64,000 nt of DNA from Flavipsychrobacter sp. (GCA_016786615.1 JAEUVX010000003.1:156771-220770); one strand, 5' to 3'. Counted from the first letter of the stretch, positions 54,398-63,000 are shown. The notes: a model not told the origin generated them from the sequence alone. Made by a program: numbers and translations.

Positions 54398-55426
54398 ATG
54401 AAATACATTAAAGGGTATGATGCCCTAAGAGCAGCATCTATATTTTTTGTTATTTGTACCCACTTAGGTATTCACGAACAATTTTCTTCATTTATCGGTA
54501 ACAGCAGGCTGCTGTTGCCATTTACCGGAGTAGCAGGTGTTACGATCTTTTTCTCATTAAGCGGATTCCTGATAACACATATATTACTGAACGAAAAAAA
54601 AGAAACCGGTAGTATTAATGTAAAAAATTTCTACATACGCAGATTCCTGCGCTTATTGCCACCACTCATACTATTCTATATTGTTATCGGGTTTCTTATG
54701 CAAAAAGCTATGATCAGCAGTAGCTTTAAAGGATACCTTATGTCTATCTTCTACATTTATAATTTCGTACCTAAGCAATATTATACTGGAGAGTTAGGGC
54801 ATACATGGTCTTTATCTGTAGAAGAACAATTTTACTTATTACTTCCAGCAGTACTCATATTTGTACGGAGTACATCAAGGTTGTATGCAATCATATTTAT
54901 ATTATTAGTTGCTTCAGTTGCTGCTACATTTGTGTTGCCGGGATTACTTATAAATATTGACGGTGTACCTAAAACATTAGATAGCCAGTTTTTTATTTCC
55001 AGATGGTTTATACCGGCTATAGCACCTATAATAATAGGCAGTGCTTTTTCTATAATGCTAAACGATATCGGACCACGATTAAAACAGCAATTTCATAAAA
55101 ACTATTATATACTATCCGGTTCAATAGCATTGTATTTTTTACCATTCCTGTTATTACCGGAATATATTTTACTTGTTTCCAACATATTTGTTGGTATTTC
55201 TATTTCTTCATTATTGGTTTGGATATACTATAATCAAGATAATAAGCTATGCGATATCCTGGAGTTTAAACCGCTGAGGTATATTGGTAGAATCTCATAC
55301 GGGCTTTACGTATATCAGGGATTTTTTTTGAGAACAGGTCCTGCAGACGGGCTATATGTTCAACAGTTCCCTCAAAACATTATTCTGACAGTTGTGGTTT
55401 CAATTCTCTCTTATGAGTTTATTTGA
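54398..55426 (+). CDS. Acyltransferase family 3 membrane protein, C-terminus cut by a likely 1-base frameshift
   Basis: 342 residues, about ten membrane segments. The start MKYIKGYDALRAASIFFVI with CTHLG (His22), GVTIFFSLSGFLITHILL, FYIRRFLRLLPPLI and HTWSLSVEEQFYLLLPAVL are typical of O-acyltransferases that decorate surface glycans (OatA/NodX type). The frame ends ...ILSYEFI at a TGA at 55424-55426. Deleting one T in the TTT at 55422-55424 restores EKRILRLKNRFAYSKA up to a stop at 55473-55475, the usual basic end of this family. So either a real 1-base insertion or a read error; the loss is only about 16 residues and the enzyme may still work. Confidence 0.85.
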   Translation: MKYIKGYDALRAASIFFVICTHLGIHEQFSSFIGNSRLLLPFTGVAGVTIFFSLSGFLITHILLNEKKETGSINVKNFYIRRFLRLLPPLILFYIVIGFLMQKAMISSSFKGYLMSIFYIYNFVPKQYYTGELGHTWSLSVEEQFYLLLPAVLIFVRSTSRLYAIIFILLVASVAATFVLPGLLINIDGVPKTLDSQFFISRWFIPAIAPIIIGSAFSIMLNDIGPRLKQQFHKNYYILSGSIALYFLPFLLLPEYILLVSNIFVGISISSLLVWIYYNQDNKLCDILEFKPLRYIGRISYGLYVYQGFFLRTGPADGLYVQQFPQNIILTVVVSILSYEFI

Positions 55427-55556
55427 AAAAAGAATACTGCGGTTGAAAAACAGGTTTGCATATTCAAAAGCATGATTCTCTATTTTAATGACAATCATAT
55501 ATATACTTTTGATGCTAAATTTGATATATCGGGAATAGGCACAAATACTATTTACA

Positions 55557-56561
55557 ATGCAACTTACAAGCACAGAAAAGATAGACATTACAAATATCGG
55601 GTTAATGATAATTGCATGCTGTGTTGCAATGGTATTACCTTTTGAGCTATTCCTGTTTTCGTACGCTATACTTGGGCCACTACATTACCTAACAGAAATA
55701 TCGTGGTTGCATGATAAAAAATATTATACTAAAGAACGCTATGATGCTATCATATTAGTCGTAATAGGTTTTCTGATAAGCCTGAAGTTTTTTGATAAGT
55801 ATATAGAAATTGATTTCCCGGAAGGTTTTGACGCAAATCTCGCGTACATAGCTCTGCTCGGTTCTATCATATTCGTTACTGTAAAAAACACTTTTTACAG
55901 AATAGGTGGCATATTCATACTTATACTATCATCACAGGCATCACACAATTTCATGGTATTTTTTACAGTGTTTTTACCAACACTGATTCACGTATATTTT
56001 TTCACAGCACTGTTTATGTTGTATGGTGCGTTGAAAAGCCAGAGCCGTTTTGGCATTGCATCTGTTGTGGCTATGATATTATGCCCTGTAATTCTTTTTG
56101 TAGTATTTCCGGATAAAACATTTTATCCTCCGACAGCATACAGTATGAATGCTTACGAACTTTTTAAAGTAGTAAACATCAGATGGCTGATTCATGTGCA
56201 GGGCGTACCGCAGCAAGCAGATATGCCCGCATGGAACAATATTATTTTCCATTCAAAAGATGGAATACTACTGATGCGCTTTATAGCATTCGCATATACC
56301 TATCATTATCTTAACTGGTTCTCTAAAACTAAAATTATTCAATGGCATAATGTACCTAAAATCCGCTTTGCTGCTGTCATCATCTTATGGCTGATAAGTA
56401 TCGGATTATATATTATCAACTATTCAATGGGTATGCAATGGTTAGTATTTTTAAGCTTTTTGCATGTGCTGCTTGAGTTCCCATTGAATGTTACAAGTAT
56501 CCTTGGTATCGGTAATTACTTTAAAGGCCGGTTGTTTAAAACGAAATCTGCACAAACATAG
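55557..56561 (+). CDS. Histidine-rich multi-spanning membrane protein, distant resemblance to Brp/Blh dioxygenases
   Basis: 334 residues with about eight hydrophobic segments and no signal peptide. Histidines sit at helix ends: H43 in GPLHYLTEISW, H145 in PTLIHVYFF, H250 in YTYHYLNWF and H303 in FLHVLLEFPL. This spacing recalls the Brp/Blh family of iron-dependent beta-carotene dioxygenases, which have PHGALD, IHFG, IHSRRH and PHMILID blocks. One Blh iron ligand (the second His of HSRRH) is Trp254 here by simple alignment, so dioxygenase activity is doubtful. I cannot name the family. It follows the frameshifted acyltransferase on the same strand after 130 bases. Confidence 0.6.
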   Translation: MQLTSTEKIDITNIGLMIIACCVAMVLPFELFLFSYAILGPLHYLTEISWLHDKKYYTKERYDAIILVVIGFLISLKFFDKYIEIDFPEGFDANLAYIALLGSIIFVTVKNTFYRIGGIFILILSSQASHNFMVFFTVFLPTLIHVYFFTALFMLYGALKSQSRFGIASVVAMILCPVILFVVFPDKTFYPPTAYSMNAYELFKVVNIRWLIHVQGVPQQADMPAWNNIIFHSKDGILLMRFIAFAYTYHYLNWFSKTKIIQWHNVPKIRFAAVIILWLISIGLYIINYSMGMQWLVFLSFLHVLLEFPLNVTSILGIGNYFKGRLFKTKSAQT

Positions 56562-56588
56562 TCCAATAATAGTTTTTAATTTTGTCAC

Positions 56589-57368
56589 ATGAGCAATACA
56601 ATACTTCTTACGAAAGAAAATGGTGTAGGTTATATCACACTTAACCGTCCTGATAAATTCAACAGCTTCAACCGCGAAATGTCATTAGCATACCAGGCTG
56701 CGTTGGATGAGTGTGAAGATGATGAAACCGTAAGAAGTATTTATGTAACAGGGGTAGGTAAAGCATTTTGCGCAGGACAAGACCTGGCAGAAGCCATAGA
56801 CCCGCAGGGCCCTGAACTTGAAAAAATAGTACGCGAACATTATAACCCGATTATCACACGTATGCGCAAAATTGAAAAGCCAATCGTTGTAGCAGTGAAC
56901 GGCGTTGCTGCAGGTGCAGGTGCCAATATAGCACTGGCAGGCGATATAGTATTAGCTGCTAAAACCGCATCTTTCATACAGGCTTTCAGTAAGATAGCTT
57001 TGATACCTGATAGTGCCGGTACTTATATTTTACCTCGGTTAGTTGGCATGCAACGCGCACTGGCATTAACTATGCTTGGCGATAAAGTAAGTGCTGATGA
57101 AGCTGTGTCTATGGGGATGATTTATAAATGTTTTGCGGACGAAAGCTTTGAACAGGAAACTAAACAAATTGCTATCAATCTGGCACAGATGCCAACTAAG
57201 GCATTAGGGCTCACCAAACGACTTTTGAACGAAACCTATAATAATACATTAGTTGAACAACTGGACCGGGAAAAAGAGCTGCAGATAGAAGCCGGCAGCA
57301 CCGAAGATTTTAAAGAAGGGGTAAATGCTTTTCTTGAAAAACGAAAGCCTGTTTTCAAAGGCAAATAG
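56589..57368 (+). CDS. Enoyl-CoA hydratase/isomerase family protein, PaaG-like
   Basis: 259 residues. Crotonase landmarks: GVGYITLNRPDKFNSFN, oxyanion-hole GKAFCAGQDL (around residues 57-66), and PIVVAVNGVAAGAGANIALAGD. Asp141 in ALIPDSAGTYILPRLVG matches the catalytic Asp of PaaG, which isomerises epoxy-phenylacetyl-CoA, instead of the second Glu of true enoyl-CoA hydratases. No other phenylacetate (paa) genes are in the window, so a related role in another CoA pathway is possible. It begins 27 bases after the membrane protein. Confidence 0.85.
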   Translation: MSNTILLTKENGVGYITLNRPDKFNSFNREMSLAYQAALDECEDDETVRSIYVTGVGKAFCAGQDLAEAIDPQGPELEKIVREHYNPIITRMRKIEKPIVVAVNGVAAGAGANIALAGDIVLAAKTASFIQAFSKIALIPDSAGTYILPRLVGMQRALALTMLGDKVSADEAVSMGMIYKCFADESFEQETKQIAINLAQMPTKALGLTKRLLNETYNNTLVEQLDREKELQIEAGSTEDFKEGVNAFLEKRKPVFKGK

Positions 57369-57412
57369 CGATTATAATCCTGTTGGCCAACATGCCAATT
57401 TCGTATATGCTG

Positions 57413-58444
57413 TTAACTAACAGCAGGTATTGCTTTTTGTATGTTTTCATGATATTGCGGAGCGTGTTCATTTATTAATCGTGCAATGATTTCGGTTGTC
57501 TGGTCGGGGTAATCAACCTTTACAGGTTCTCCGGCCATCAACCACCAACTGATACGTTCGTAGTATTTTTTACTTAGTTGTTTTATAACCGGTACTCCCA
57601 AAGTTTCGGCTGCGGCTGCATTACAATGCTGTTCATATTGTTCCTGCATAGGTATTACCATCAGCTTTTTGCCCAGGTACATTGCTTCTGCCGGCCCTTC
57701 GAACCCTGCACCACATAATACGCCTGCACTGCTTGCCATACTTTTTATAAACGCATCATTTTCTATTGGCTGAATGTGTACGTTTTTAAAACTGAACGGT
57801 TCTTTATTATGTTTTGAAAAAACATGCCATTGCACATTTTCAAAATGAGAAAGGTGGGCTACTAATGCTTCGTCGTTATATGCAGGCAAATAAACAGTAT
57901 AATGTCCTTCGTTAGTTGGTTGTAATGCCCGGATTTCTTTCCTGATTACCGGTGTGAAAATATTACTTGCATATGCTTTGAAATGAAAGCCATAAAAATC
58001 AGTAACAGGCGCGTAGTGTTTTAGTACCAGCTCACCTTTCCAATCACCGTCTTCAGGTATTGGTGCCCTGCTATGCAACACCGCACTTTGATGGCTAAGG
58101 CCAATACATGGTTTACGTTTCAGTTTACATGCCCATGCTGTAATAGGTTCAAAATCATTTATAACCAAATCATACTGCTCAATCGGAAATTTTCTAATGT
58201 CATTTAACAGCTTGAAAAGCTTTAATTTTTTTGCAGTTTCCCAAATATCCACCCCTCCTTTTTTTCCAAAGATGAAGCTCATCCCATACATTTTATACTT
58301 AACAGGAAATGGTACTTCTACATCGGCTTGTATGCCACTAATCAAAACATCAACTTCTCCATATTTTACCAATTCAGGGTAAATATCCCTAGCGCGGCTT
58401 AAGTGTCCATTGCCGGTACCTTGTATGGCAAATAATATCTTCAT
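57413..58444 (-). CDS. GT-B fold glycosyltransferase (MurG-like, glycosyltransferase family protein)
   Basis: 343 residues. The start KILFAIQGTGNGHLSRARDI has the Gly-x-Gly-H motif of MurG-like enzymes. YDLVINDFEPITAWACK and the C-terminal donor site SSAGVLCGAGFEGPAEAMYLGKKLMVIPMQEQYEQHCNAAAAE are typical of GT-B transferases in Bacteroidota. No signal peptide or membrane helix. Starts 2 bases after the phosphoesterase gene, so the two work together, probably on a lipid-linked sugar; substrate unknown. Confidence 0.85.
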   Translation of the reverse strand: MKILFAIQGTGNGHLSRARDIYPELVKYGEVDVLISGIQADVEVPFPVKYKMYGMSFIFGKKGGVDIWETAKKLKLFKLLNDIRKFPIEQYDLVINDFEPITAWACKLKRKPCIGLSHQSAVLHSRAPIPEDGDWKGELVLKHYAPVTDFYGFHFKAYASNIFTPVIRKEIRALQPTNEGHYTVYLPAYNDEALVAHLSHFENVQWHVFSKHNKEPFSFKNVHIQPIENDAFIKSMASSAGVLCGAGFEGPAEAMYLGKKLMVIPMQEQYEQHCNAAAAETLGVPVIKQLSKKYYERISWWLMAGEPVKVDYPDQTTEIIARLINEHAPQYHENIQKAIPAVS

Positions 58445-58446
58445 GG

Positions 58447-59328
58447 TTATGCTGCTTCTATATTATCTGATAAGTCTCCCGGCAAATTCGATTTCATATT
58501 CAGTTCCTGCATCAGCGTTGCCATCAATTGTTTTGATGTTTCTTTAGGTTGTTTTGTTTTATTTATTTCTATCGACTGCGCTACTTCATCTTCCAGATAT
58601 TTATAAATACTCCATTTACCATCACTGTATTCCAGAGATGTGAGGTTCTCAATCCAGTCGCCGGAGTTCATATAAACAACCGCACCATTTTCTGTTACCA
58701 CTGTCCTTATTTCAGGCTGATGTATATGACCGCAGATAACGTATTTGTATTTATTCTCAGCAGCGATTTCGCAAACGGTTGATTCGAATTTGTTGATAAA
58801 CTTCACTGCTCCTTTCACGCCGTTCTTTATTTTCTTTGACAGTGAAATTTTACCGCTACCTAGTTTTGCAGAAATGAAGTTTACAAACCTGTTTATCAAT
58901 ATGAGTGTATCGTAACCTATTGCACCCAACTTTGCCAACCACTTACTGTGTTGCATCACCACATCAAAAACATCTCCGTGGAATATCCACACATTCGAGC
59001 CATCTATCTTTAACGATAGTTTATTGGTAATCTTCAATGAACCGAGTTGGAAGTCTTTGAACCTGCGCAACATTTCATCATGGTTGCCAGGTATATAATA
59101 CACAGGAACGTCTTTGGCAATGAGCCCTACAAGGTGTTTCACTACCATCATATGTGTAAGTGGCCAGTAACGTTTGCTGAATTGCCAGATGTCGATAATA
59201 TCGCCGTTCAGAACTACGGCTTTGGGTTTGATACTTTTAAGATATTGCAGCAGTTCTTTTGCATGACATCCGAATGTACCAAGATGTATGTCTGACAGCA
59301 CCACAATATCCACTTCTCTTTTTGCCAT
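58447..59328 (-). CDS. UDP-2,3-diacylglucosamine diphosphatase-like metallophosphoesterase (LpxH family)
   Basis: 293 residues. Metal-binding motifs of calcineurin-like phosphoesterases are intact: LSDIHLG (Asp13, His15), NGDIIDIWQF (Asp43), IPGNHDEM, FHGDVFD and CGHIHQPE. The GDIIDIW and HGD pieces are close to LpxH, which removes UMP from UDP-diacylglucosamine in lipid A synthesis. The protein is longer than E. coli LpxH (240) because of a C-terminal extension. Coupled to the GT-B gene by 2 bases. It may be a paralogue acting on another glycolipid. Confidence 0.85.
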   Translation of the reverse strand: MAKREVDIVVLSDIHLGTFGCHAKELLQYLKSIKPKAVVLNGDIIDIWQFSKRYWPLTHMMVVKHLVGLIAKDVPVYYIPGNHDEMLRRFKDFQLGSLKITNKLSLKIDGSNVWIFHGDVFDVVMQHSKWLAKLGAIGYDTLILINRFVNFISAKLGSGKISLSKKIKNGVKGAVKFINKFESTVCEIAAENKYKYVICGHIHQPEIRTVVTENGAVVYMNSGDWIENLTSLEYSDGKWSIYKYLEDEVAQSIEINKTKQPKETSKQLMATLMQELNMKSNLPGDLSDNIEAA

Positions 59329-59455
59329 CTAGAAGCCCCTACAGGGCATTTGGTTAAGCAAAAAGACATAATAATTATTACCGCAATGTTATGTGGCGGT
59401 TAGATAAATATTACTAATCTTATAAAAATGTAACTATTTGTCATTAACCAGAAAT

Positions 59456-59490
59456 TATAAAGGCAGTTCATCAGATGAACTGCCTTTATA
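59456..59490. terminator. Terminator downstream of the metH-like gene
   Basis: AAAGGCAGTTCATC / GATGAACTGCCTTT, a perfect 14-bp stem with A/T pairs extending it on both sides (59456-59490), 20 bases after the metH-like stop. Confidence 0.8.
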
Positions 59491-59510
59491 ATTGTCAATA
59501 TATATTCTTT

Positions 59511-60527
59511 TTATGCCATTACTAATTCAGGCAACTTACGAGGACTGAAATTTTTCATAGCATCTGCTATCGCCTTTATGTGTGCAGGTGTGGTACCGCA
59601 ACATCCTCCAACAAAATTCACCCATCCCTGATTCGCAAATTCTGCAACGATTGATGCTGTCATTGCCGGAGACTCGTCGTACTCGCCCATTGCATTTGGA
59701 AGGCCTGCATTCGGATAGCAGCTTACATGGCAAGACGCTATCTGTGCCAGTTCCTCTACATACGGGCGCATCTGTGCAGCGCCAAGTGCACAATTCAAAC
59801 CGATGCTCAATGGATTGGCATGCGATACGGAAATATAAAACGCTTCCAGTGTTTGTCCGCTAAGTGTACGACCCGATGCATCCGTAATAGTTCCTGATAT
59901 CATTACAGGCAGGCGGTTGTTGGTATCACGAAAATATTTTTCGGTTGCGTAGATGGCTGCTTTTGCATTTAGCGTATCGAAGATAGTTTCAATCAATAGC
60001 AGATCTGCTCCACCATCAACCATTCCTTTTATGTGCTCATAGTAAGCCTCTGCCACTTCATCAAAAGTAACTGCACGATAACCGGGGTCATTCACATCGG
60101 GTGAAAGCGACAGTGTTTTGTTCATTGGCCCAACAGCACCGGCAACGAATTTTTCTGTGCCAGGATTATCCTTCTTGTATTCCTCAACTGCCTGTTTTGC
60201 AACACGTGCAGCCTCGTAGCTTATTTCGTATGCATATTCCTGCATATCATAATCTGCCAGTGCAACAGCCTGCGCGCTGAAAGTATTGGTTTCAATAATA
60301 TCGGCACCGGCATCCAGATACTGCCTGTGTATTTCTTTAATGATATGCGGCTGTGTAATAACAAGCATATCGTTGTTGCCTTTCACGTCTTTGTGCCAGT
60401 TTTTGAAACGTTCTCCACGATAGTCTTCTTCCTGCAATTTGTAGGTCTGTATCATACTACCCATTGCACCATCTATTATCATTATGCGTTGCGATAGTAT
60501 TTCGCGCAGCTTTTGTTCAGTTGTCAT
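59511..60527 (-). CDS. Homocysteine S-methyltransferase (N-terminal module of cobalamin-type methionine synthase)
   Basis: 338 residues. [17 protein letters not shown], the [15 protein letters not shown] region and the zinc ligands Cys246 (GLNCALG) and Cys309-Cys310 (VGGCCGTTP) are complete. In E. coli MetH this module is the first of four; here it ends at ...RKLPELVMA, so the folate, cobalamin and reactivation parts must be encoded elsewhere. Split MetH is common in Bacteroidota. No second part lies in the window. The start lies just 12 bases from the inverted-repeat element at 60540. Confidence 0.9.
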   Translation of the reverse strand: MTTEQKLREILSQRIMIIDGAMGSMIQTYKLQEEDYRGERFKNWHKDVKGNNDMLVITQPHIIKEIHRQYLDAGADIIETNTFSAQAVALADYDMQEYAYEISYEAARVAKQAVEEYKKDNPGTEKFVAGAVGPMNKTLSLSPDVNDPGYRAVTFDEVAEAYYEHIKGMVDGGADLLLIETIFDTLNAKAAIYATEKYFRDTNNRLPVMISGTITDASGRTLSGQTLEAFYISVSHANPLSIGLNCALGAAQMRPYVEELAQIASCHVSCYPNAGLPNAMGEYDESPAMTASIVAEFANQGWVNFVGGCCGTTPAHIKAIADAMKNFSPRKLPELVMA

Positions 60528-60539
60528 ACATCAAAAATA

Positions 60540-60566
60540 CCCCTAAATCCCCTTTCAGGGGACTTT
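60540..60566. repeat. Left inverted repeat of the DUF559 element
   Basis: 27 bases, CCCCTAAAT then CCCCTTTCAGGGG then ACTTT. It is the reverse complement of 61026-61052 except at the central loop (TTTC against GAAA). Its own middle forms a TCCCCT/AGGGGA hairpin. Confidence 0.8.
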
Positions 60567-60579
60567 TTTGTTATAAATT

Positions 60580-60942
60580 CTATTGATTTGCCATGATGAC
60601 TATTTTATCTATCACTTCTTCAATGTTGTTGAAGACTTCCCCATTTGTTACTCTTAATACTTTCAAGCCCAATTCTGTTAACTCCTTATCTCTGTTTCTG
60701 TCATACTCATATTGTTCGGGAATGTTGTGAACACAGCCGTCTACTTCTATTACAAGTTTTACTTGCGGGCAGAAAAAGTCTGCGATAAAATATAATACCG
60801 GATGCTGCCTTCTAAATCTTAATCCATTCACTTGCTTCTTGGAAATTCTTTCCAATAATACCTTTTCAGCCTCTGTTTCATTTACTCTTAATTCTCTGGC
60901 AAACTTTATTAGTATTGGATTAGCCACGTAATACATTTCCAT
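60580..60942 (-). CDS. DUF559 domain protein, endonuclease-like (PD-(D/E)xK/Vsr-related fold)
   Basis: 120 residues. FARELRVNETEAEKVLLERI, LRFRRQHPV (44-49), YFIADFFCPQVKLVIEVDG and LGLKVLRVTNGEV are the DUF559 plan. Asp55 and Glu66-Val-Asp68 look like the active-site D-(x)n-E-x-D of restriction-like nucleases; the fold is related to Vsr patch-repair enzymes. Its role is unproven. ATG 60942 is used; a second ATG lies two codons on. It is flanked by inverted palindromic repeats, unlike its neighbours, and is the only gene inside them. Confidence 0.85.
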   Translation of the reverse strand: MEMYYVANPILIKFARELRVNETEAEKVLLERISKKQVNGLRFRRQHPVLYFIADFFCPQVKLVIEVDGCVHNIPEQYEYDRNRDKELTELGLKVLRVTNGEVFNNIEEVIDKIVIMANQ

Positions 60943-60974
60943 AGGTAGTAGTGTTCATTTTTCTACAGGAATAA

Positions 60975-61009
60975 AAATAGCCTTTATGATTATATCATAA
61001 AGGCTATTT
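60975..61009. terminator. Strong hairpin, probable typA terminator, inside the DUF559 element
   Basis: AAATAGCCTTTATGAT (60975-60990) pairs perfectly with 60994-61009, a 16-bp stem with a 3-base loop. It lies between the right repeat and the DUF559 start, about 45 bases after the typA stop. Confidence 0.65.
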
Positions 61010-61025
61010 AATATTTAATTCTACT

Positions 61026-61052
61026 AAAGTCCCCTTTCAGGGGATTTAGGGG
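61026..61052. repeat. Right inverted repeat of the DUF559 element
   Basis: AAAGT, then CCCCTTTCAGGGG, then ATTTAGGGG. It mirrors 60540-60566 and abuts the TAA stop of typA at 61053-61055. Confidence 0.8.
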
Positions 61053-62861
61053 TTACGCTTCTGCTTTCAGCATTTTCTGGAAACGAGCACGATCGTTTTC
61101 ATCCAGCATTATTTTACGCAAACGAATGCTTTGAGGTGTTATCTCGATACATTCATCCTGCTGAATGTATTCCATACATTCTTCAAGGCTCATCTGTATT
61201 TTCGGAGCAATGCGGTTGGCATCATCTGTACCACTTGCACGCATGTTTGTCAGTTTCTTAGGTTCTGTTGCGTTTACAATCAGATCTCCCGGTTTAATGT
61301 GTTCACCGATGATTTGACCAGAGTAAACTTCTTCACCTGCATCGATAAAGAATGAACCCCTATCCTGCAGTTTATCCATAGAATAACCTGTAGTAGTTGC
61401 AGTGTTCTTAGACAACAGCACACCATTGCTACGACCAGGTATTGGTCCTTTCCATGGTTTGTACTCGCTGAAGCGGTGCGCCATTACAGCCTCACCTGCA
61501 GTTGCAGTCAGCATGTTAGAACGCAGACCTATCAAACCACGAGATGGGATATCGAACTCAAGGTGTTGCATTTCGCCCTTACTTTCCATAATCAGCATTT
61601 CGCCCTTACGTTGTGTTACAAGGTCTATCACTTTACCACTGAACTCACCCGGTACGTCTACAACCAATGTTTCATATGGTTCACATTTCTTACCGTCTAT
61701 TTCTTTAGTGATAACCTGCGGCTGACCAACCGTCAACTCAAAACCTTCGCGACGCATTGTTTCTATCAATACAGACAAGTGAAGGATACCACGTCCATAC
61801 ACCAGGAATTTATCCGCATCATCCGTATCCTGTACACGCAGTGCAAGATTTTTCTCCAGTTCTTTATAGAGACGATCACGAATGTTACGGCTGGTTACGA
61901 ATTTACCTTCGCGACCAAAGAATGGAGAGTTATTGATGCTGAACTGCATGTTCATTGTCGGCTCATCTATAGGAATAACCGGTAATGCTTCAGGCGTTTC
62001 AAAATCTGCAACTGTTTCACCAATCTGGAAACCTTCAATACCTACGATAGCACAAATGTCGCCTGCAGATACTTCAGTTACCCTTTTCTTGCCCATACCT
62101 TCAAACGTGTACAGTTCTTTGATGCGGCCTTTTGCAAAACTGCCATCAAGCTTACACAATTGTATTGGTTGGTTTTCTTTAAGTGTTCCACGTGTCACTT
62201 TACCAATTGCAATACGACCGAGGAATGAAGAATAGTCCAAAGAAGTGATTTGCATCTGTACTGTACCTTCTGATACTTTAGGTTCCGGTACTTTTTCAAG
62301 TATTGTATCCAACAGCGGAGTGATATCTTCTGTAGGAGTCAGTGATGTATTGAACCAGCCTTGTTTTGAAGAACCATAGATAGTAGTAAAGTTCAGTTGT
62401 TCTTCTGTTGCATCCAGTTGGAAGAACAGTTCGAATACCGCATCGTGTACTTCATCAGGGCGACAGTTTGGTTTATCAACCTTGTTGATAACAACTATCG
62501 GACGCAGATTCAGTTGCAGTGCTTTTTGCAGTACGAAACGTGTTTGCGGCATAGGGCCTTCAAAAGCATCTACCAACAACAATACACCGTCAGCCATTTT
62601 CAATACACGTTCTACCTCACCGCCAAAGTCAGAGTGACCCGGAGTATCGATAACGTTAATCTTAACGTCTTTATAATTTACTGAAATGTTTTTACTCAGG
62701 ATGGTGATACCACGTTCACGTTCCAGGTCGTTGCTATCCATTATCAATTCACCGGTTTCCTGGTTATCGCGGAATACCTTAGTGGCGTGGATGATTTTGT
62801 CAACCAGTGTAGTCTTACCGTGGTCAACGTGTGCGATGATCGCTATGTTACGAATATTCAT
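61053..62861 (-). CDS. typA: Ribosome-binding GTPase TypA/BipA
   Basis: 602 residues from ATG 62861 (MNIRNIAIIAHVDHGKTT). G1 AHVDHGKTT, switch I RGITILSKN, G3 DTPGHSDF, G4 NKVDK and the typical domains II, III and V are present, with the C-terminal RLRKIMLDENDRARFQKML. E. coli BipA is 607 residues. It binds the ribosome and helps 50S assembly and stress adaptation. A TTG at 62882 could add seven codons but is less likely. The stop touches the DUF559 repeat. Confidence 0.96.
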   Translation of the reverse strand: MNIRNIAIIAHVDHGKTTLVDKIIHATKVFRDNQETGELIMDSNDLERERGITILSKNISVNYKDVKINVIDTPGHSDFGGEVERVLKMADGVLLLVDAFEGPMPQTRFVLQKALQLNLRPIVVINKVDKPNCRPDEVHDAVFELFFQLDATEEQLNFTTIYGSSKQGWFNTSLTPTEDITPLLDTILEKVPEPKVSEGTVQMQITSLDYSSFLGRIAIGKVTRGTLKENQPIQLCKLDGSFAKGRIKELYTFEGMGKKRVTEVSAGDICAIVGIEGFQIGETVADFETPEALPVIPIDEPTMNMQFSINNSPFFGREGKFVTSRNIRDRLYKELEKNLALRVQDTDDADKFLVYGRGILHLSVLIETMRREGFELTVGQPQVITKEIDGKKCEPYETLVVDVPGEFSGKVIDLVTQRKGEMLIMESKGEMQHLEFDIPSRGLIGLRSNMLTATAGEAVMAHRFSEYKPWKGPIPGRSNGVLLSKNTATTTGYSMDKLQDRGSFFIDAGEEVYSGQIIGEHIKPGDLIVNATEPKKLTNMRASGTDDANRIAPKIQMSLEECMEYIQQDECIEITPQSIRLRKIMLDENDRARFQKMLKAEA

Positions 62862-62929
62862 AATCTGTGCCTCTGTTAACAAATAACCCTTCCATATCTT
62901 TAAATAAGGAAGGGCCTCATTTTGCCGCG

Positions 62930-62937
62930 CAAAGGTA
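62930..62937 (-). promoter_or_regulatory. Possible -7 promoter element of typA (TACCTTTG)
   Basis: TACCTTTG, identical to the rplM -7 box, with a 68-base leader to the ATG. A CCCTTCC/GGAAGGG stem (62887-62914) lies in the leader. No clear TTG at -33. Confidence 0.4.
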
Positions 62938-63000
62938 CGGAAAATATATCTTATATTAACGTCATTAATAAGTTAATTCTCTGACTATAAATATTTATAT

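Larger units (their letters stand above)
60540..61052. mobile_element. Candidate 513-bp DUF559 element with palindromic inverted ends
   Basis: The unit begins CCCCTAAATCCCC (60540-60552) and ends GGGGATTTAGGGG (61040-61052). Inside are the DUF559 gene and a strong hairpin. It fills the whole gap between typA and the metH-like gene: its right end touches the typA stop codon and its left end is 12 bases before the metH-like ATG. No target duplication is clear. It contains no transposase. Whether it moves is not proven. Confidence 0.5.

Noticed and set aside
56577-56584. TAATTTTG box before the PaaG-like gene as promoter
   Set aside because: It lies only 4 bases before the ATG, so transcription would begin inside the gene; chance match is likelier.
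60580-60942. DUF559 protein as a true Vsr mismatch endonuclease
   Set aside because: It lacks the Vsr zinc-binding and N-terminal parts; only the shared core is visible, and no dcm-type methylase is near.
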